A model generated the notes under the pieces. It saw only the letters and a program-made list of their open reading frames with translations, was not told the origin of the DNA and did no database searches. A stretch of DNA of 28,985 bases from Balantidium ctenopharyngodoni. Lineage: Eukaryota > Ciliophora > Litostomatea > Vestibuliferida > Balantidiidae. How positions within the stretch are numbered: the first letter of the stretch is position 1; every line of letters starts with the position of its first letter. The position numbers and the translations under genes are program-made. Of this stretch, positions 8,858 through 21,800 are shown in pieces. The stretch covers positions 1 through 28,985 of the forward strand of contig JAWNBB010015285.1 in assembly GCA_036325645.1 (NCBI GenBank). Reading direction: 5' to 3'.

Positions 8858-11089
8858 TTATCCCTGTAAATTTGTTCGTGATTTCCCAAGTTTCTCCTTG
8901 TATTCGGTAATAAACTCTCCTAATTCCCTATGTTTAGATATCAACTTCGCGATGAGCTTCTTTCCGAATTGTTTTTTTCTTATCGTCTCAAACGATTCCA
9001 CAATGATACGAATCATCGTTTTGTATGCGTCTCCCGTTCCTTTCGTCGCCATCAACGCTTTTTGAATAACATAATTCCCAAATTGGTCTGTGATAAGCTC
9101 TTTGATTATGTTTTCATTGCTTCATCATTTATCGATAATCCTTCCTTGTATCGTTCTGTTACTGCTTTCGAAACATTTCTCAAAAACATTCGACGAATAT
9201 TTCTGCTTGCAATAGAACACGATGTTCTCGGTGATCAGTTTAATCACTGGCTCCACCTTCATTTTAATGGGAGTTTCTCTAGTTCCAAATAATAAGAATT
9301 GGATAACATAGCTACCGTATTGATCCGAAATAAGCTTATATAAGTTTTTCATAACATGTCTCTGCAATTCTTTGCTTTGTTGCTCGTTTGCATTTATCAA
9401 ACACCTTTGAATCACACAACACCCGTACTTGGTGTTCGCGATTTCCGTGAAGGACTTAAATACTTGGTCATAGATGATCATATTCTCTGGGAAGGAAAAA
9501 TAAGAAAGATACTTTGTGATGATGTAGTTTCCGTTGGCGTCTTTTGATATTTTAAGAATGTTTGGTGTTCATAGTTTAGTGAACATTTCGTTGAGTTTGT
9601 CGTTGCTCGGGAGCTTTTCGATTATTTTTTGGACGACACGTGTACCATGCTTATTGATGCTTATCATCAGAAAATGGGGACTGATATGGTTAAGTCATTC
9701 GATTAAGTTGGTCGGGGTTAATTTATCAATGAGGATTTGGAAAAGGTAGTTCCCGAAAGGATCGTTGATTAAATCGACGAACTCTTCCAGAAGATAAGGG
9801 AAGATTATGTCGTTGGCGAAGTTCGAATCGGAGAGGATTTTGTCTTCGATAAAGCGACATCCTGATTGTTCTTTGATTCAAAACGGGCTGAGTTTCGCGA
9901 GCTCGTCGTCGGAGTAAGAAGAGAAATTGTGTTTTTCATGTTTTTTACTTTGATGTTGTGAGGGGTTTGATGATGATTTGTTTGGAAAGGTCGGGTTTAC
10001 AAGAGGAGGGTAAAGGAAAGAGGTTGGATTTTGATGAAATGTTTGGTTTTGGTTCCATATAAAAAAAGGAAACATCATTGCGGGGTTATTACAGTTGCTA
10101 AGAGAACCTCCGAATTGTTGATTGTGTTTCTTCATCATGTAGTTGAACATGTTCATGCTTATATTGATATTCATATTCATGTTTGCATTCCCCGCAGGCG
10201 GAATCCCGTTGCTAAAGCTGGTGTTTTTACTATCATTCCAAAAGGCATTCGCACTACTTCCTTTAATTTGTTCTTGAATGTTCTGTTCTTCTTCTTCATT
10301 CACAGTACTAATATCGTAAACTGTTGTCCCGTTCCTCTTAATATCACTCCCTTCAACATCCTCACAATTTGAAATATTTTCGAGTACATCATAATATTCC
10401 GTTTTCCTTTTCTCACTTGTCTTTTCTTCGGAGGATCGAACAAATCCCAAATTCTCATTCTCCTCGTCCTCGTAGGTATTGATCATAATCTCCTTTTTTT
10501 TCTTTTTTCCTTCCGTGAAATATTGCGAAGAGTAACTACCAACAGATCCATCATTCACCGGCTTCGTTACGAACAACGCATAAGTTTCCTCTTCTTTCAA
10601 ATAATTTTTCAAACTATTCGTTTTGGATGAATTCGGGAAATTGTTCTGATCATAGTACTGAAACACCGGATTTGCGTTTTGTTTTTTCGGGTATCTCATC
10701 GCATTTTTCAGGCTCTTGCAGTAGTCGGATTTGAGTACGTAATTGCGCATTGACTTTAAGCTTTGGTTAAAATCGCGAGTTTCTGGTATTTCATTCATTG
10801 TTTTATCAAGGGATTTGTTGCGTTTTACTTTGTAAAGTCTGTTGGATTCTTTCGGCTGAGTGGATGGCTTTGTGAAACTCGTTTTTACCTGATCGAAGGA
10901 AATCGGGTTTGTTCCTTTAGTGGTTTTAATTATTAAATTGTGGAGCAGATTCGTGATCTTGAGGTTCTCCTTAGTTTTGCTTTTGACTTCGAAGGAGTGT
11001 TTCCGGAGTTTAAGTGTTTTGTAACATGTTGAAGTTGTTTGGGATATGTTGGACGAGGTGTTCTCGACTTCGGGTATTTCCATTTGCAT
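8858..11089 (-). CDS. Pumilio-family (PUF) RNA-binding protein
   Basis: A 743-residue protein read in one frame through in-frame TGA codons and ended by TAA. PUF proteins bind 3' UTR elements and repress or localise mRNAs. Residues 1-403 are low-complexity (Asn/Ser/Lys-rich with a Met-Asn run), as usual for PUF N-termini. Residues 404-743 form a Pumilio homology domain of normal size with eight repeats. RNA-facing motifs by repeat are: 1 C411 R412 E415; 2 N447 Y448 Q451; 3 T483 R484 Q487; 4 N521 Y522 T525; 5 C557 C558 Q561; 6 S593 Y594 Q597; 7 S633 N634 E637; 8 N672 Y673 Q676. Repeats 7 and 8 are canonical (G, U), while 1, 4 and 6 are not. Tandem TGA codons at 9122-9127 give DKLLSNEN, a usual PUF pattern, and support TGA = Leu. 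Family call is firm; target set unknown. Confidence 0.93.
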
Positions 11090-12820
11090 TATATTTTTTT
11101 AAGTTTTTATTCTTGTATTTACAGTAATATTCATATAATTATTATCATTTTCTCTAAGCATAAAAGGTTAAAGACGAGATAAACACGTTAGTCTTTTAAT
11201 AATTATTGATAGGAATCTTAAGCGGAGAAGCATATGATTAACAATAATGTAAAGTTGAGAAGTTTCCAGGAATGCAACGGAGATTATCGGGGGAGGGTGT
11301 GTATGCAATCAAAGAAAGAAGGATCACGGATCAGGAAGGTGAAATGTTTCTTGATGAGGTAAATACTGCGGACGTGGGGGTAATTCTTCAATAAACCAAA
11401 TACTACTAAAACTGTTTTTGTTGAAGTAATAGCGCGGATTTTAGTAAGGGAAGGGATCTATTTGTACTCAGTTAATGATGATGGATAAGGCGGAGAAGTT
11501 AGGAAAGCCAAGAGATATAATTAACGATTTGGGTTTGGTTGAGGTTTGTAGATTGTTTTAATAAGTTTATCGATTTATTTAAGAGTAACACATATCATAA
11601 TCTCATGTTGATAATAGGGGTAATCCGTCTATCCTTCAATCCGGTCAAGGACATAGTCGCACGGTTAATAATCGTTAAGGTATATCTCAAAAGACACCGA
11701 AAGGTTGAAATCAAAGACGTTGATTAAACAATGAACGACTCACTTGAGAAGTAGGAAATGAAGGAAATCACAGTGATGGAACGGATTGAAAAATAAACGG
11801 ATTTAATAAAATAATCAACCAAGAAGTTGATAATTTATGATGAATAATCAAGGACTTTTGATTTAGTCAGATGACGGCTGAGAAGATAAACTCAAGAAAG
11901 AATTTAATAAGAACGTTCGATTAAAGTGGACGAAATCAAGACTGATGATTCGATATGACAGAACATGTTTTAAGTGGAATGGTTATTGAATGAAATAAAT
12001 TTTAATGCTTGAAGATGTAATTTGAACTATAAGTAACAAGAAAAAACCGAGAGGTAATATATCTCTCTTCTCTTAGTTTCTTTTGCTTACACAATCTTTT
12101 GGTGTGTTCCTTACTGTTAAAAAAAATTCTTTTCTCTGTTTTGTACAAAGTCAAATAATTCCTGTTTTTGTATCTTTTGTTTGTGTTTGATAATGTGTTC
12201 ATTTTGTGACATGAGATTTGGAGATTCCGCCCCTCTCTCCAAATTGTAACTGAAGTATGTCAGTTTAATTATTCTAATTAATTCGAGGTTTTTGTCAAAT
12301 ATAATCGACCTTCTATTAAAATGGAAGGTTGTTACTTTTCATTGTTATTATTCGTTTCCAATCACTTTCAAAGAATTTATCGTTCTCACTGTTTAAATTC
12401 TTATACTTAATTAACTTTTTTCTTTCGTTTGAGAAATAAATATCCCTTCTTTCTTCTTTTATCCTTTGGTTTCATTTTGAGTAAGTTCTAATACACAATC
12501 ATTATGATATTTGCTTAGCAAGTTCGATAAAATAATACCTATACTGCAAAGAGCCGCGGCTTTATTAACCAAAATAACACAACAACCATCACCCGCTGAT
12601 TCAATAACTTTTATTACTTACTTTATCGGAACGCGCTTACTTACCCATTGATATCCACAATAAAAATAGTCATGTGAAACCCCAATTACACTCGATTAAA
12701 TCTGTTCATTTTCAAATATATTTATTATAAATTTTCTTCTCGTATTTATTTTAAAAATAATAATAACTTCACATCAATCCCAATCGGTTCATATACTTGT
12801 TTTCTCTTTCTTATACTATT
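11090..12820. other. 1.7 kb spacer between PUF and dynein genes
   Basis: Longest gene-free stretch. Both neighbours are on the minus strand, so it holds the promoter of the PUF gene (right of 11089) and the 3' flank of the dynein gene (left of 12821). The part up to about 12000 is purine/G-rich on the plus strand (22 G, 6 C in 11281-11340), and the rest is C/T-rich (18 C, 8 G in 12541-12600). Short open stretches occur on both strands (for example 11539-11727 plus, 12002-12202 minus) but none has a supported start and recognisable content. A small hairpin (ACCTTC...GAAGGT) lies near 12310-12330. I see no tRNA. Confidence 0.5.
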
Positions 12821-15800
12821 TTATCCTCCAACTGTATTTAACAACAACGCAACACCTTGCAATATCCATAAATTCGGATGCAGTCATGTCCTTAAATCCG
12901 CTTCGAAAACAAACCCTTCTCCTTTAATATTCTTCCTGTTCTGCGTCATATAAACCGGAGTTTTCAGATTATTTCTCAATTTGATTTTACTTGTCTCTGC
13001 TGGGATAACCTGCAGCAATGGCATATCACAGATCAATTTCTTCGGCGCTTGTCTTTCTCAGCAATTCTCTTTCACATTCCACTCAGCGCCTTCTCAGTAC
13101 AGTCCACGTATGTAGCAACCGAACTCGGGTTTCTCAACAATATCATCGAGATTGTATACTGAAGTAACTATAGTGTAAGTGCTGACCTTATCCAACGGCC
13201 ATCCTTTCTTTCTGCAAGTGATCTGAATAATCGCCTTCAAATATGAAGCTGGCACATGTAAGCCGCTTAACCACATTGCTTTTGGTTCACCGTTTTTAAA
13301 CCAATCCAAATACTGCTCATATCGCTTACTGTAATGATCTCACCAGTTAATCAAACTCTTTTGCGTTTCAGGCGCCAGTCAGCGCCATGGTGTAGGGATA
13401 ATACCGTTATAAATGCTATTCATTAACGCTTCCGATTCACTGTTCATCGCAATCTCTCCCTTTAGTGATGATATTAAATCTCGAAGTGTCTCCCGCATTC
13501 TCTCGTTCAATATGTTATACCGTTCAATTTCCTGAGTAAGTACTGACTCAATTGGTGACTTTATTTGGAACTTTTTATTCACTTCAAGCATATTAAATAT
13601 TGGAGGAAGCTTTGTATCCAGGAACATCTCCGACATTTTCAACACACTTTCTTCTTTCGTTTCAATCTTTTTCGAACTTCCTTCTGCTTTTTTGGCAGTG
13701 CTCGAAGTCGAGGCCTGCAGTTTTAATAAATCATCCCATATTCGTTTACTTCCCTGCGTGAAGTAGTCTATCTCAGCATTTGAATGCAGCCCTAATATTT
13801 CGGGGGAGTACGTACTTGGTATCTCACTGATCTCTTTTAAATAGGTATCAAACGGCCCATTCTCCGGTACTTTGTAATCAGTTTCCGTTTCCTCAGATTT
13901 ATAAAACGAGAACGGTTGGTTCTTATCGAAAATGAAATCACCCATATATTCGTTCAAGTACGTCATCATCACACGGCGATCGTATTCATCAGTGACACGC
14001 CCTCCGTACATAGCCTCACCGATTAAATATTTCAAACTCGCCCACGGGATAACGTCGTCCTTTCCCAGTTTATTCAAGTACATCGCGAGTAATCGCTTTG
14101 AAATGGTGAAGTCGCTTTCCATGAAATCGTAAATAACATTCCACCCGATTTTACCGAACTTCTTACGGTCTTGTATCACCGAATGGAAGAAGGAGATTAC
14201 GTAGACTCAGGGTTTGTAGGCTTCATTTGTAGATTCTGTTTCGAAAGCTTCTTCTTTCATTCCACCAAAGACACGGTTCATGTTAGGTCCTCAACCGTCA
14301 GGTGCTTCCGTTACGACTTTGAAAGATTTATGCAGTATACCTATTGGGAAGTTCTCCATTGGAGAGGTGGTTCACCACAGACGAAAATCAGTTTTCGGTT
14401 TTGTGCTTTCGAAACTGTCGATGATGTGTTCTCAGTTTTTCAGCCATTTGCTAAGGAGGTCGCAATTCTGGAGGAGTACCCATCATCCTCCCTTGACACC
14501 GTCTCGAATCATATTCGTTGCTCCTTCTTCTTGCTTTTGCCCAAGAGACATGAAACGGTATTTCTTATCAAAGAAGCCTTGCTCAATCGCGTATTGGTTC
14601 ACATAGTAACTCGGGTCAACACCAGGCGAGAGAATGAAAAGCACAGGCGTTTTCTCGTTTGTTTGTTTATAGATTAAATCCATTTTCATCGGGGGTGGAG
14701 TGATGTACGTCTCATCGCCTCCACTGGTCACTTTGATAAAGTTCTTTATCGCATTGAATACCCGGTCCTTCCTGAACACCCTTATCACGATGAGCTTTTC
14801 CAACGGGGACAACTTCAGATTTCATCCACTGGGTAAATCTCAATCTTCCAAATTTTCGCAGTCGATCCACTTTTTCCACTCATCCACATTTGCCAAAAAT
14901 AGAGTTTTCACTTCTTTTCAAGTATCATTTACCTTCGCCATTGCTTCCAAATCTTGCCAGTTCCCTTCACTTCACCAGTCGCAACTCTCGGGCTTTTTGT
15001 TTTCGGATTGAATTATACTTCCTCTCAGGAAGAACATCAGTTCCATCATATCTAAATTTTCCTCGTACCGCATTATCATTGTCTTCATATGGAAGCTAAA
15101 CATGAGCTTATGTCTTGTGAATATACTTAAACAGATGTAGTTGTATAAGTGATTCGTTCAGGTTTTGTTGATAATGTTAAGTCGATTCGCCAAGATCGGA
15201 TTCTTCTCCGACGTTTCAATCGCTTTTTTATACACGTCGTTATAACTTGCGAGGGAATACTCGTACATCGGGGAGATCAGGCGTAACCCGCAGATTGTGA
15301 AGTATAAAATTGTTCCGCGTTTAGCGACGGAAGTGTACTCTTCTCTCTTTTTATTCGATTCAATATTTGCGATTTCTCCGTCGCGCAGGTTCCTCTGTGT
15401 TTCAACCGCCGTGTGTTTCGTGTCTTTTAACGTGTTAATCAACTTTGTGTTTTTAAGGATATCTCCTCCGGAGCGGTCACTCAAGGCAAGCAGCAGTTCA
15501 TCTTCGCATTTTTTCAACGTTATTTTGTATTTATTCATATTCGCTATCGTTCTGTTTCTCAGCTCCTCATTGGCGGGGCATTCGATTCTCACGACATCAT
15601 TTCATCACTGCTCTTCAAGTCCGATCATCGTAATCGAGAAGTTGATGACGGTACTCTTCGACATTATTTCCGGTGTGTAATGCGGGTTTGAAAGCTTCGT
15701 TACAAGGAATAGTCGGAAGTCCGATGAGACCGGTACCTCGATGTTATCAAGGATGATGTACTCAAGTTGACTTTTAATGATATAGTTCTTTTCCAATACG

Positions 15801-18800
15801 GGGTTAATATTCGGATCTATTGTTTCACCCACGTTTTCGACTCATATCGTACCTCCGTTTCTAATGAACCCACCCACAGTTTTCATGTAATTCTCCATAT
15901 TGAAAGTGATAGCACGGTAATTGCTGCTCTTTTTCTTGAGCCATGATATTGCCTGGTTTTCAGGGTCAATCACCAATGGCCACCGCTGCGCGTTTTCAGT
16001 TAAAATACCGTTCTGAATTGATCACTCGTCGTCCGGGAGTGAATCGTTGTTCCACTGAGCGATGAGTTGAACACTCGCCAAAAGGTTCTGCACCAGGAAG
16101 TTCTCGGTGACATTGATTTTACGTTCTTCGATATTTGCTTTCCATGTATCGTTGATCATTCTCCGTCGGAAATCGAAAGAAAATGGACCGCAGTACGAGA
16201 GGAAGGCTGCGCCGAGAAGACAATCTCCGATAAGTTTTTCTTTGCTTTCCGCGAGTTTGACCTTATCGAGAGTCCAACGCTCTTTCTCGTTTTGCAAGTC
16301 ACGGAATAAACTTTTTGCGGTTTCTCAACGCGTGTTCAGGTCTTCCAAGCGTTCACTTGCTTCTTTATATTGTCGTTCGTTCTCTGCGTTGTCCTTGATC
16401 AGCTGCTCTTTTTCGTCGGTGACTTCTTTTAAATAGGCTTTTGTTTCAGCGAGTTCCTTCTCTCCTCGTTCTTGTTGTTCGATTTTTATCTTCAACTCCG
16501 CCTCAAGTTCGACTCTTTCCTTACTGTTGTAGCAGAACAAATAGAAGTTCTCGATATAGTTTTTAATTGAAAGTAGCGTCTCGTTTGACTTGTCGAATGT
16601 GATTCCTTGTACGTAGTTCTTGGCTTCGATGACTTGTTTTATGTTTTTGAATTTGGTTAAAATACGATTGAACGTCTCGTCCAGTTCTTTCAAGCTTTTA
16701 AACAGTGCAGATGTCGCACTCAAGTTGATTCCGACTTTGCTATCGTCAAATGATGCCCATGTATCGTTCGAGTCTTTCACAGCGTAGACCAAGGCTTTGA
16801 TAACGATACCGCTGTTACCGTCAAAGCTTTTCTTCTTTGAAAACAGCTCAACATCCTTCGATTTGATCTTGTCGACGACCGCTCGGATAGTGGTAATAAG
16901 CACTTTGATATTGGCGACACTTGTTTCAATTTCCTGTTTTTTCTTATCGATCTCAATACCATCCTCTTGTAATTGTTTCGCTTTTTTCTCGGCTGACTCT
17001 TGGTTGATTGTCGCAGCTTCCGTTTTTATTTTCAGTTTCTCCTGTGTTTCTCCCAGTTTAGTCACTCACTCCGTTACTTTTTCGTTTTCTTCTGATACGG
17101 TTACTTTGAGTTCCTCGATACCCTTCGCCGATTCTTCCAGCACGGTTAAACCGTCTTCTAAACGCTTAATTAAAGTCTGAGATCCTTTGTAATGGTTTCT
17201 GTACTGCAGTTGGAAGTTCTTGATGTAATCAAGGAAGTTTTTCGGTGTTGTGTAGATATTTCTCTTCTGCGATTTCAAAGCTTCGACCGAGAATTCTTTC
17301 AGTGAGAGGTGGGTGTCGATGATATGATCACAGATGTTCGGTATCAACTCCTTATCGATTTCCTTATAATCGTTGAACAAGAAATTCGAGACTTGCAGTA
17401 GCGCTTCTTTCGGCCACTCGAAGAACCAATCGATAGTTGTACTGCTTATCAAACCGGGGAAATTCCGGCAACGGTTTCTTCAGTTTTCTCCGGACGGGGA
17501 CATTGCGATTATCGTGTGCAGGTTCTCTCTGATTTTACTCACGAAGACGCCGAAAGCGGCGTCTTTTGTCTCTGGTAAATTCTTCTTTTTCGCGAGGGGT
17601 TTATACGTCTCGATGATGTTTTCTTTTTCGCCTTTCTCAAATATCGCAGGGACTATCCCCGTTGTCAAGATGTTATTTATTCATTCTCAGAAGCCTTCAT
17701 CAAGCACTTGTTCGTCGGTGAAAAGGAAAGTCACTGGTCGCATTGGTTCATCTGGAATGAATTTCCTGAACAATATTTGCAATTCTTCTCTGAACTGTTT
17801 TTCTTCGAATTTCGATGTGATTTTAATCCCCCAGAGCTCGTACTTCGCAATGAAGGTCGCTCATTTCGAAAGGGACTGCTTCCCGCTCCCGCCGATACCG
17901 ACCAACAAAGCGTTTCCGTTTTGTATTCTGATTATTCTGTGGATACGCAGTAAATGGTCCACGCATTCATTATAAAACACCAAATTCAAGCTTTGCTTGA
18001 GAATATCTTTATATGCTTCCACTGAGGTTTCAAGGAACTTCTTTACTAAATCATATGTTTCGATGTATTCATAATACCTGATTTCCTCGGATTTCTGCTT
18101 CTTCGGAGCGCCTTCTTCATCGTCGTCATCTTCGAAGAAATTCACCTTCATGAAGTCGGCGAACAGTCCTGGAACGTTAATAACTTCCTCAGCGAGATCG
18201 ACAAAGTTTTCTCGGATATTCGAATCAATTGATTCCTCGACTTTTTTCTGATCACTCGTTTCCCTCAGTTTATCAGAGAACACACGTCAACATTCATGTC
18301 TCCACAGTTTGAGAAGATCGGCGTCACGGGGGAATTTGTCCTTGGTTAACAGGCAAAACCCTTGGAATATTTTACTGACATCACGGATATTGAAGACGTA
18401 ATGGAATTTGATTGGTGTTCTCGGCAGTTTCTCCTTGATAATCGTGTACAGTTTCTCCGTGGCGTTAATCAACTTGTCTTTGAGTGTCGTGATTTCCTGT
18501 GGGTAGTCTCGGAGGTAGTTATCAAGTATTTTATCGTATATTTTTTTAATAGCAGTGTTGTCGATGGTGAGGTTAAACACGTTGAACAGAGAGATAAACC
18601 TGGGATCGATGTTATTGTTACCACCGCCTGGAGGAAGGGTGCTTCCAATGAAGTTCGTGTCTTTGAGGTCGATTAAATCCTTATTGTCTTGAGTGTAGTA
18701 ACATTTCTTTTCGACGAGGAGTTTCATGAACGCGATTGGTTGTTGGGTTTCGAACCGGTCGATTTTAGGCATTCCTCAATCGTCAACATATATGAGTAAT

Positions 18801-21800
18801 TCCTTGCCACTTGGAGGTCCCATTGTCCGGAGTAAACGCGTTTCCAAGATTTCCTCCATCGTGTTCTGGAAATCAAGCGCGGTCGTACGGGAAGAGAAGT
18901 TCATGCTAAGGAGAACATAAGGGTTGTTCTTATCTCGAGTAATGTATTTTCAATAATTTTGAATTGTCACAGTTTTACCTGAGCCGCTTTCTCCGATGAA
19001 CAGAACCGGCTTATGGATAAGGAGTAAATGCTTGAGCAGCCATGAATATTTTTTCGTGTCTGAAGTCGGGATGATAATGTCGTTGTATAGTTGGTTCTTC
19101 CCGTCGTTCTCAGGAATGATTTTATCTTGCAATTGCTCGGAGTCCCATTCGTTGAAGGCACCTGCTTCGATGTTCCAGCAATTGTCATATAGTTTATTCG
19201 GGGGAGATGCAGTGCCACTCGGTAATTCTTTAATAAATTTAGAAAACACTTCTCGGTCCTTCTCGAGCAGGCAAGAACCGACCGACCAAATCAAACAGAA
19301 AATAAATATCGACTCAACTTGAGATGCTTCCTTCGGAAGAGTTTCGGAGACGTTGAAACACGCATCGATAAGATTGCACAGCTGGGTAACAATGGACGCT
19401 TCGTATTGAGGAACAACGATTTTAAACGGAATACCTTCCTCTTCATTACCTTTGGCGCCTTTTAAAATGTACTTCAAACAAGCAGGCATCAGCCTCACGT
19501 AGTTATCTTTCAGATTCCTTCGTCACGTCTCATCCCAATCTTTCTTATCCCGATCATCTCACATCCATTTTTCGAACACCGCGTCGCCGTGAAGTAACGA
19601 AGTATCGACATAAATCATACCTCAACGGGAGATTGTTGCAGGCGAAGCGTGATGAATGTTGTACGACTCGACTAGCATCGAACAGTACTTCTGCATTAAT
19701 ATTCTGTCTTTGTTTTCAAGTGTTAACTGTTTGGAGTCATCCATCACCGAGTTCAACTTTTCAATCCAAAGCGGGTCCACGTCGCCGTCGAGGATAATCC
19801 ACCGCATTTCGTTTTTGTTCGGTGGGAGAGGCGCGTTAGCTATTTGGAATATATTCGATAAAATACCAATTTCGAAGTCCTGGCTGATCTCGTTTTTCAA
19901 CCCGTATAAACGAGGCACTGTCTGGGCTTTCGGGTTAATGAGATATGTTATCATCGATGTTGGGTTTTCCTCGAGTTCGCGTGTTTTCTTAAAGGTTTGT
20001 CTGAGGATATCTACGATTGTGCTTTTCCCGCTCATTGGCGGTCCGCATATCATGGTGCAATGGCGGATGTTCATGACTTCGTACATTTGAATAACTTTCA
20101 ATACTTGTCCATCAATTACTTTTCATTTTCATTTTTGGATTTCCCCGCGGATTAGCTCTTCACTGCTTTCTTGCATGTCTTCATTCTTTAACTCTGGGAA
20201 TAAATCCTTGAGTAAACCTTCGAAAAGTATGGCATCGTCCTTGATGAATTTCGGCATGTTCAAGTCTTTAATCGCCTTGAGGAAGATGAAATCTTCATCC
20301 ATGTCTAAGTTATCTTTTTTCAGTGTTCCTGCGGAAGACAATACGGCCTTCATTGAACGGAGACCCCACTCGTAATGGTGTTGCTTGCTTAACTGCTCCT
20401 TTGAAAGCTCATAAAGTTTATCGATCTTCGTCGCGAGTTTTCTCCCCTGTGCAAAACCGAAAGATCATAAAATATTTTCGCAAATCAACAAGAAATCGGG
20501 AGTAACCATTGTAACCGGGCGGAACAAGGCTTTTAAGTTATCGGGCAGTTCCGAACGGCCTTCGTAGTTCGGGTTCATCGTGATGAAGATTCCAATCGTG
20601 GGTAGTCATTTTACTTCCTTTGTGACCAGGGACCAACTATCTTTCCCTTGTGATAAAGACAGTTGAATCGATGATATTTGCGTTGTGATAACGGAAAGCA
20701 CTTCTCGATTGATCATATTGAACTCGTCGAAGCAACCCCAAAATCCGGTTTGTGAGAGTCCTGAGAAGAATTGCCCCATGAATAAATAATCCAAAGTATC
20801 TGAACAATTCTGCACGACGACCCTAATACCTCAACCTTTACCGAGATCTTTCACAGTTTCTGTTTTCCCTGTACCGGCGGGTCCGGCAGGAGCGCAACCG
20901 AGGAAAAATTTAAGTGCTGTTGTAAGTGTCATCACGCATCTGTCAGTAAGAGGAGTAACGACTAAACGATCATTTAGTCCTTGGTATTCGTAGCATGAGT
21001 TAAACACGCCGTTACATTGACGGATCACTAAATCATCGACGTCTTTCTCCCAATAGAATTTAAGTTGGCTCTCCCACTCGAAATCCTTCGCGTCGAGAAT
21101 GGAGTCGCGCACGAATTTGTCGACGATTTCCCTGCCGTGGACACTTCGGATAATTAAGTTATTCACTTTTCATCTGTCTTCTTTGGTAATCTCCTTCATT
21201 CTGACTATTTCAACAAGCTCAAGAAGAGATTTACTTTGCTCTTTCAGCTCCGCTTTCATCGCGTATTTATCTCCTTCTTGTTTAATCTTCCTGAAAACAT
21301 CTTCTCAAGCGAAGGTCCACCATGCTTCTACGGTGAACACGCAGATCATGCCGAGTTTGTTCCGGATAAATTTGTACTTTTGTTCAGTTGTGTAGTCGAT
21401 AATCGCTTGTCTGGTAAGATTTTTAATTGTGATCTTCATTTGATCGTCGACCTTATTCATCCAACTCCCCACCTGTTGCTGTGCCTCGATTAAAATCGGA
21501 GATTCGAAATTATATTTCTCACCTTCCTGACTTTCCATTCCGATGATCTTCCGGTGATCGTTGAGTAACCGTTTACAGTTGGTATAAATCTTAATCAAGT
21601 GAGGATTCAGCGTATCCAACGGTTCAGCCGATCCGAGGATTTGCAGAAGATCCTGTTCTGTCAGGAAGTAGAACCGAGAGAACTCGTTCTTTTTACTATC
21701 CAAATGCGCGGTTAATGACTTTTCAGCGTCTTCTAATTTCTTCAGGATTTTATTTAGATCATGTTTGCGATTCTTCTCTCGGCATTGGAACCTGATGGAA

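Noticed and set aside
11539-11727. Open stretch on the plus strand
   Set aside because: It starts at TTG with no in-frame upstream ATG and matches no family. The purine-rich composition is explained by the skew of the PUF 5' flank.
12002-12202. A 66-residue basic ORF on the minus strand in the dynein 3' flank
   Set aside because: Lys/Asn/Thr-rich as expected from AT-rich DNA, no motif, no neighbouring gene structure.
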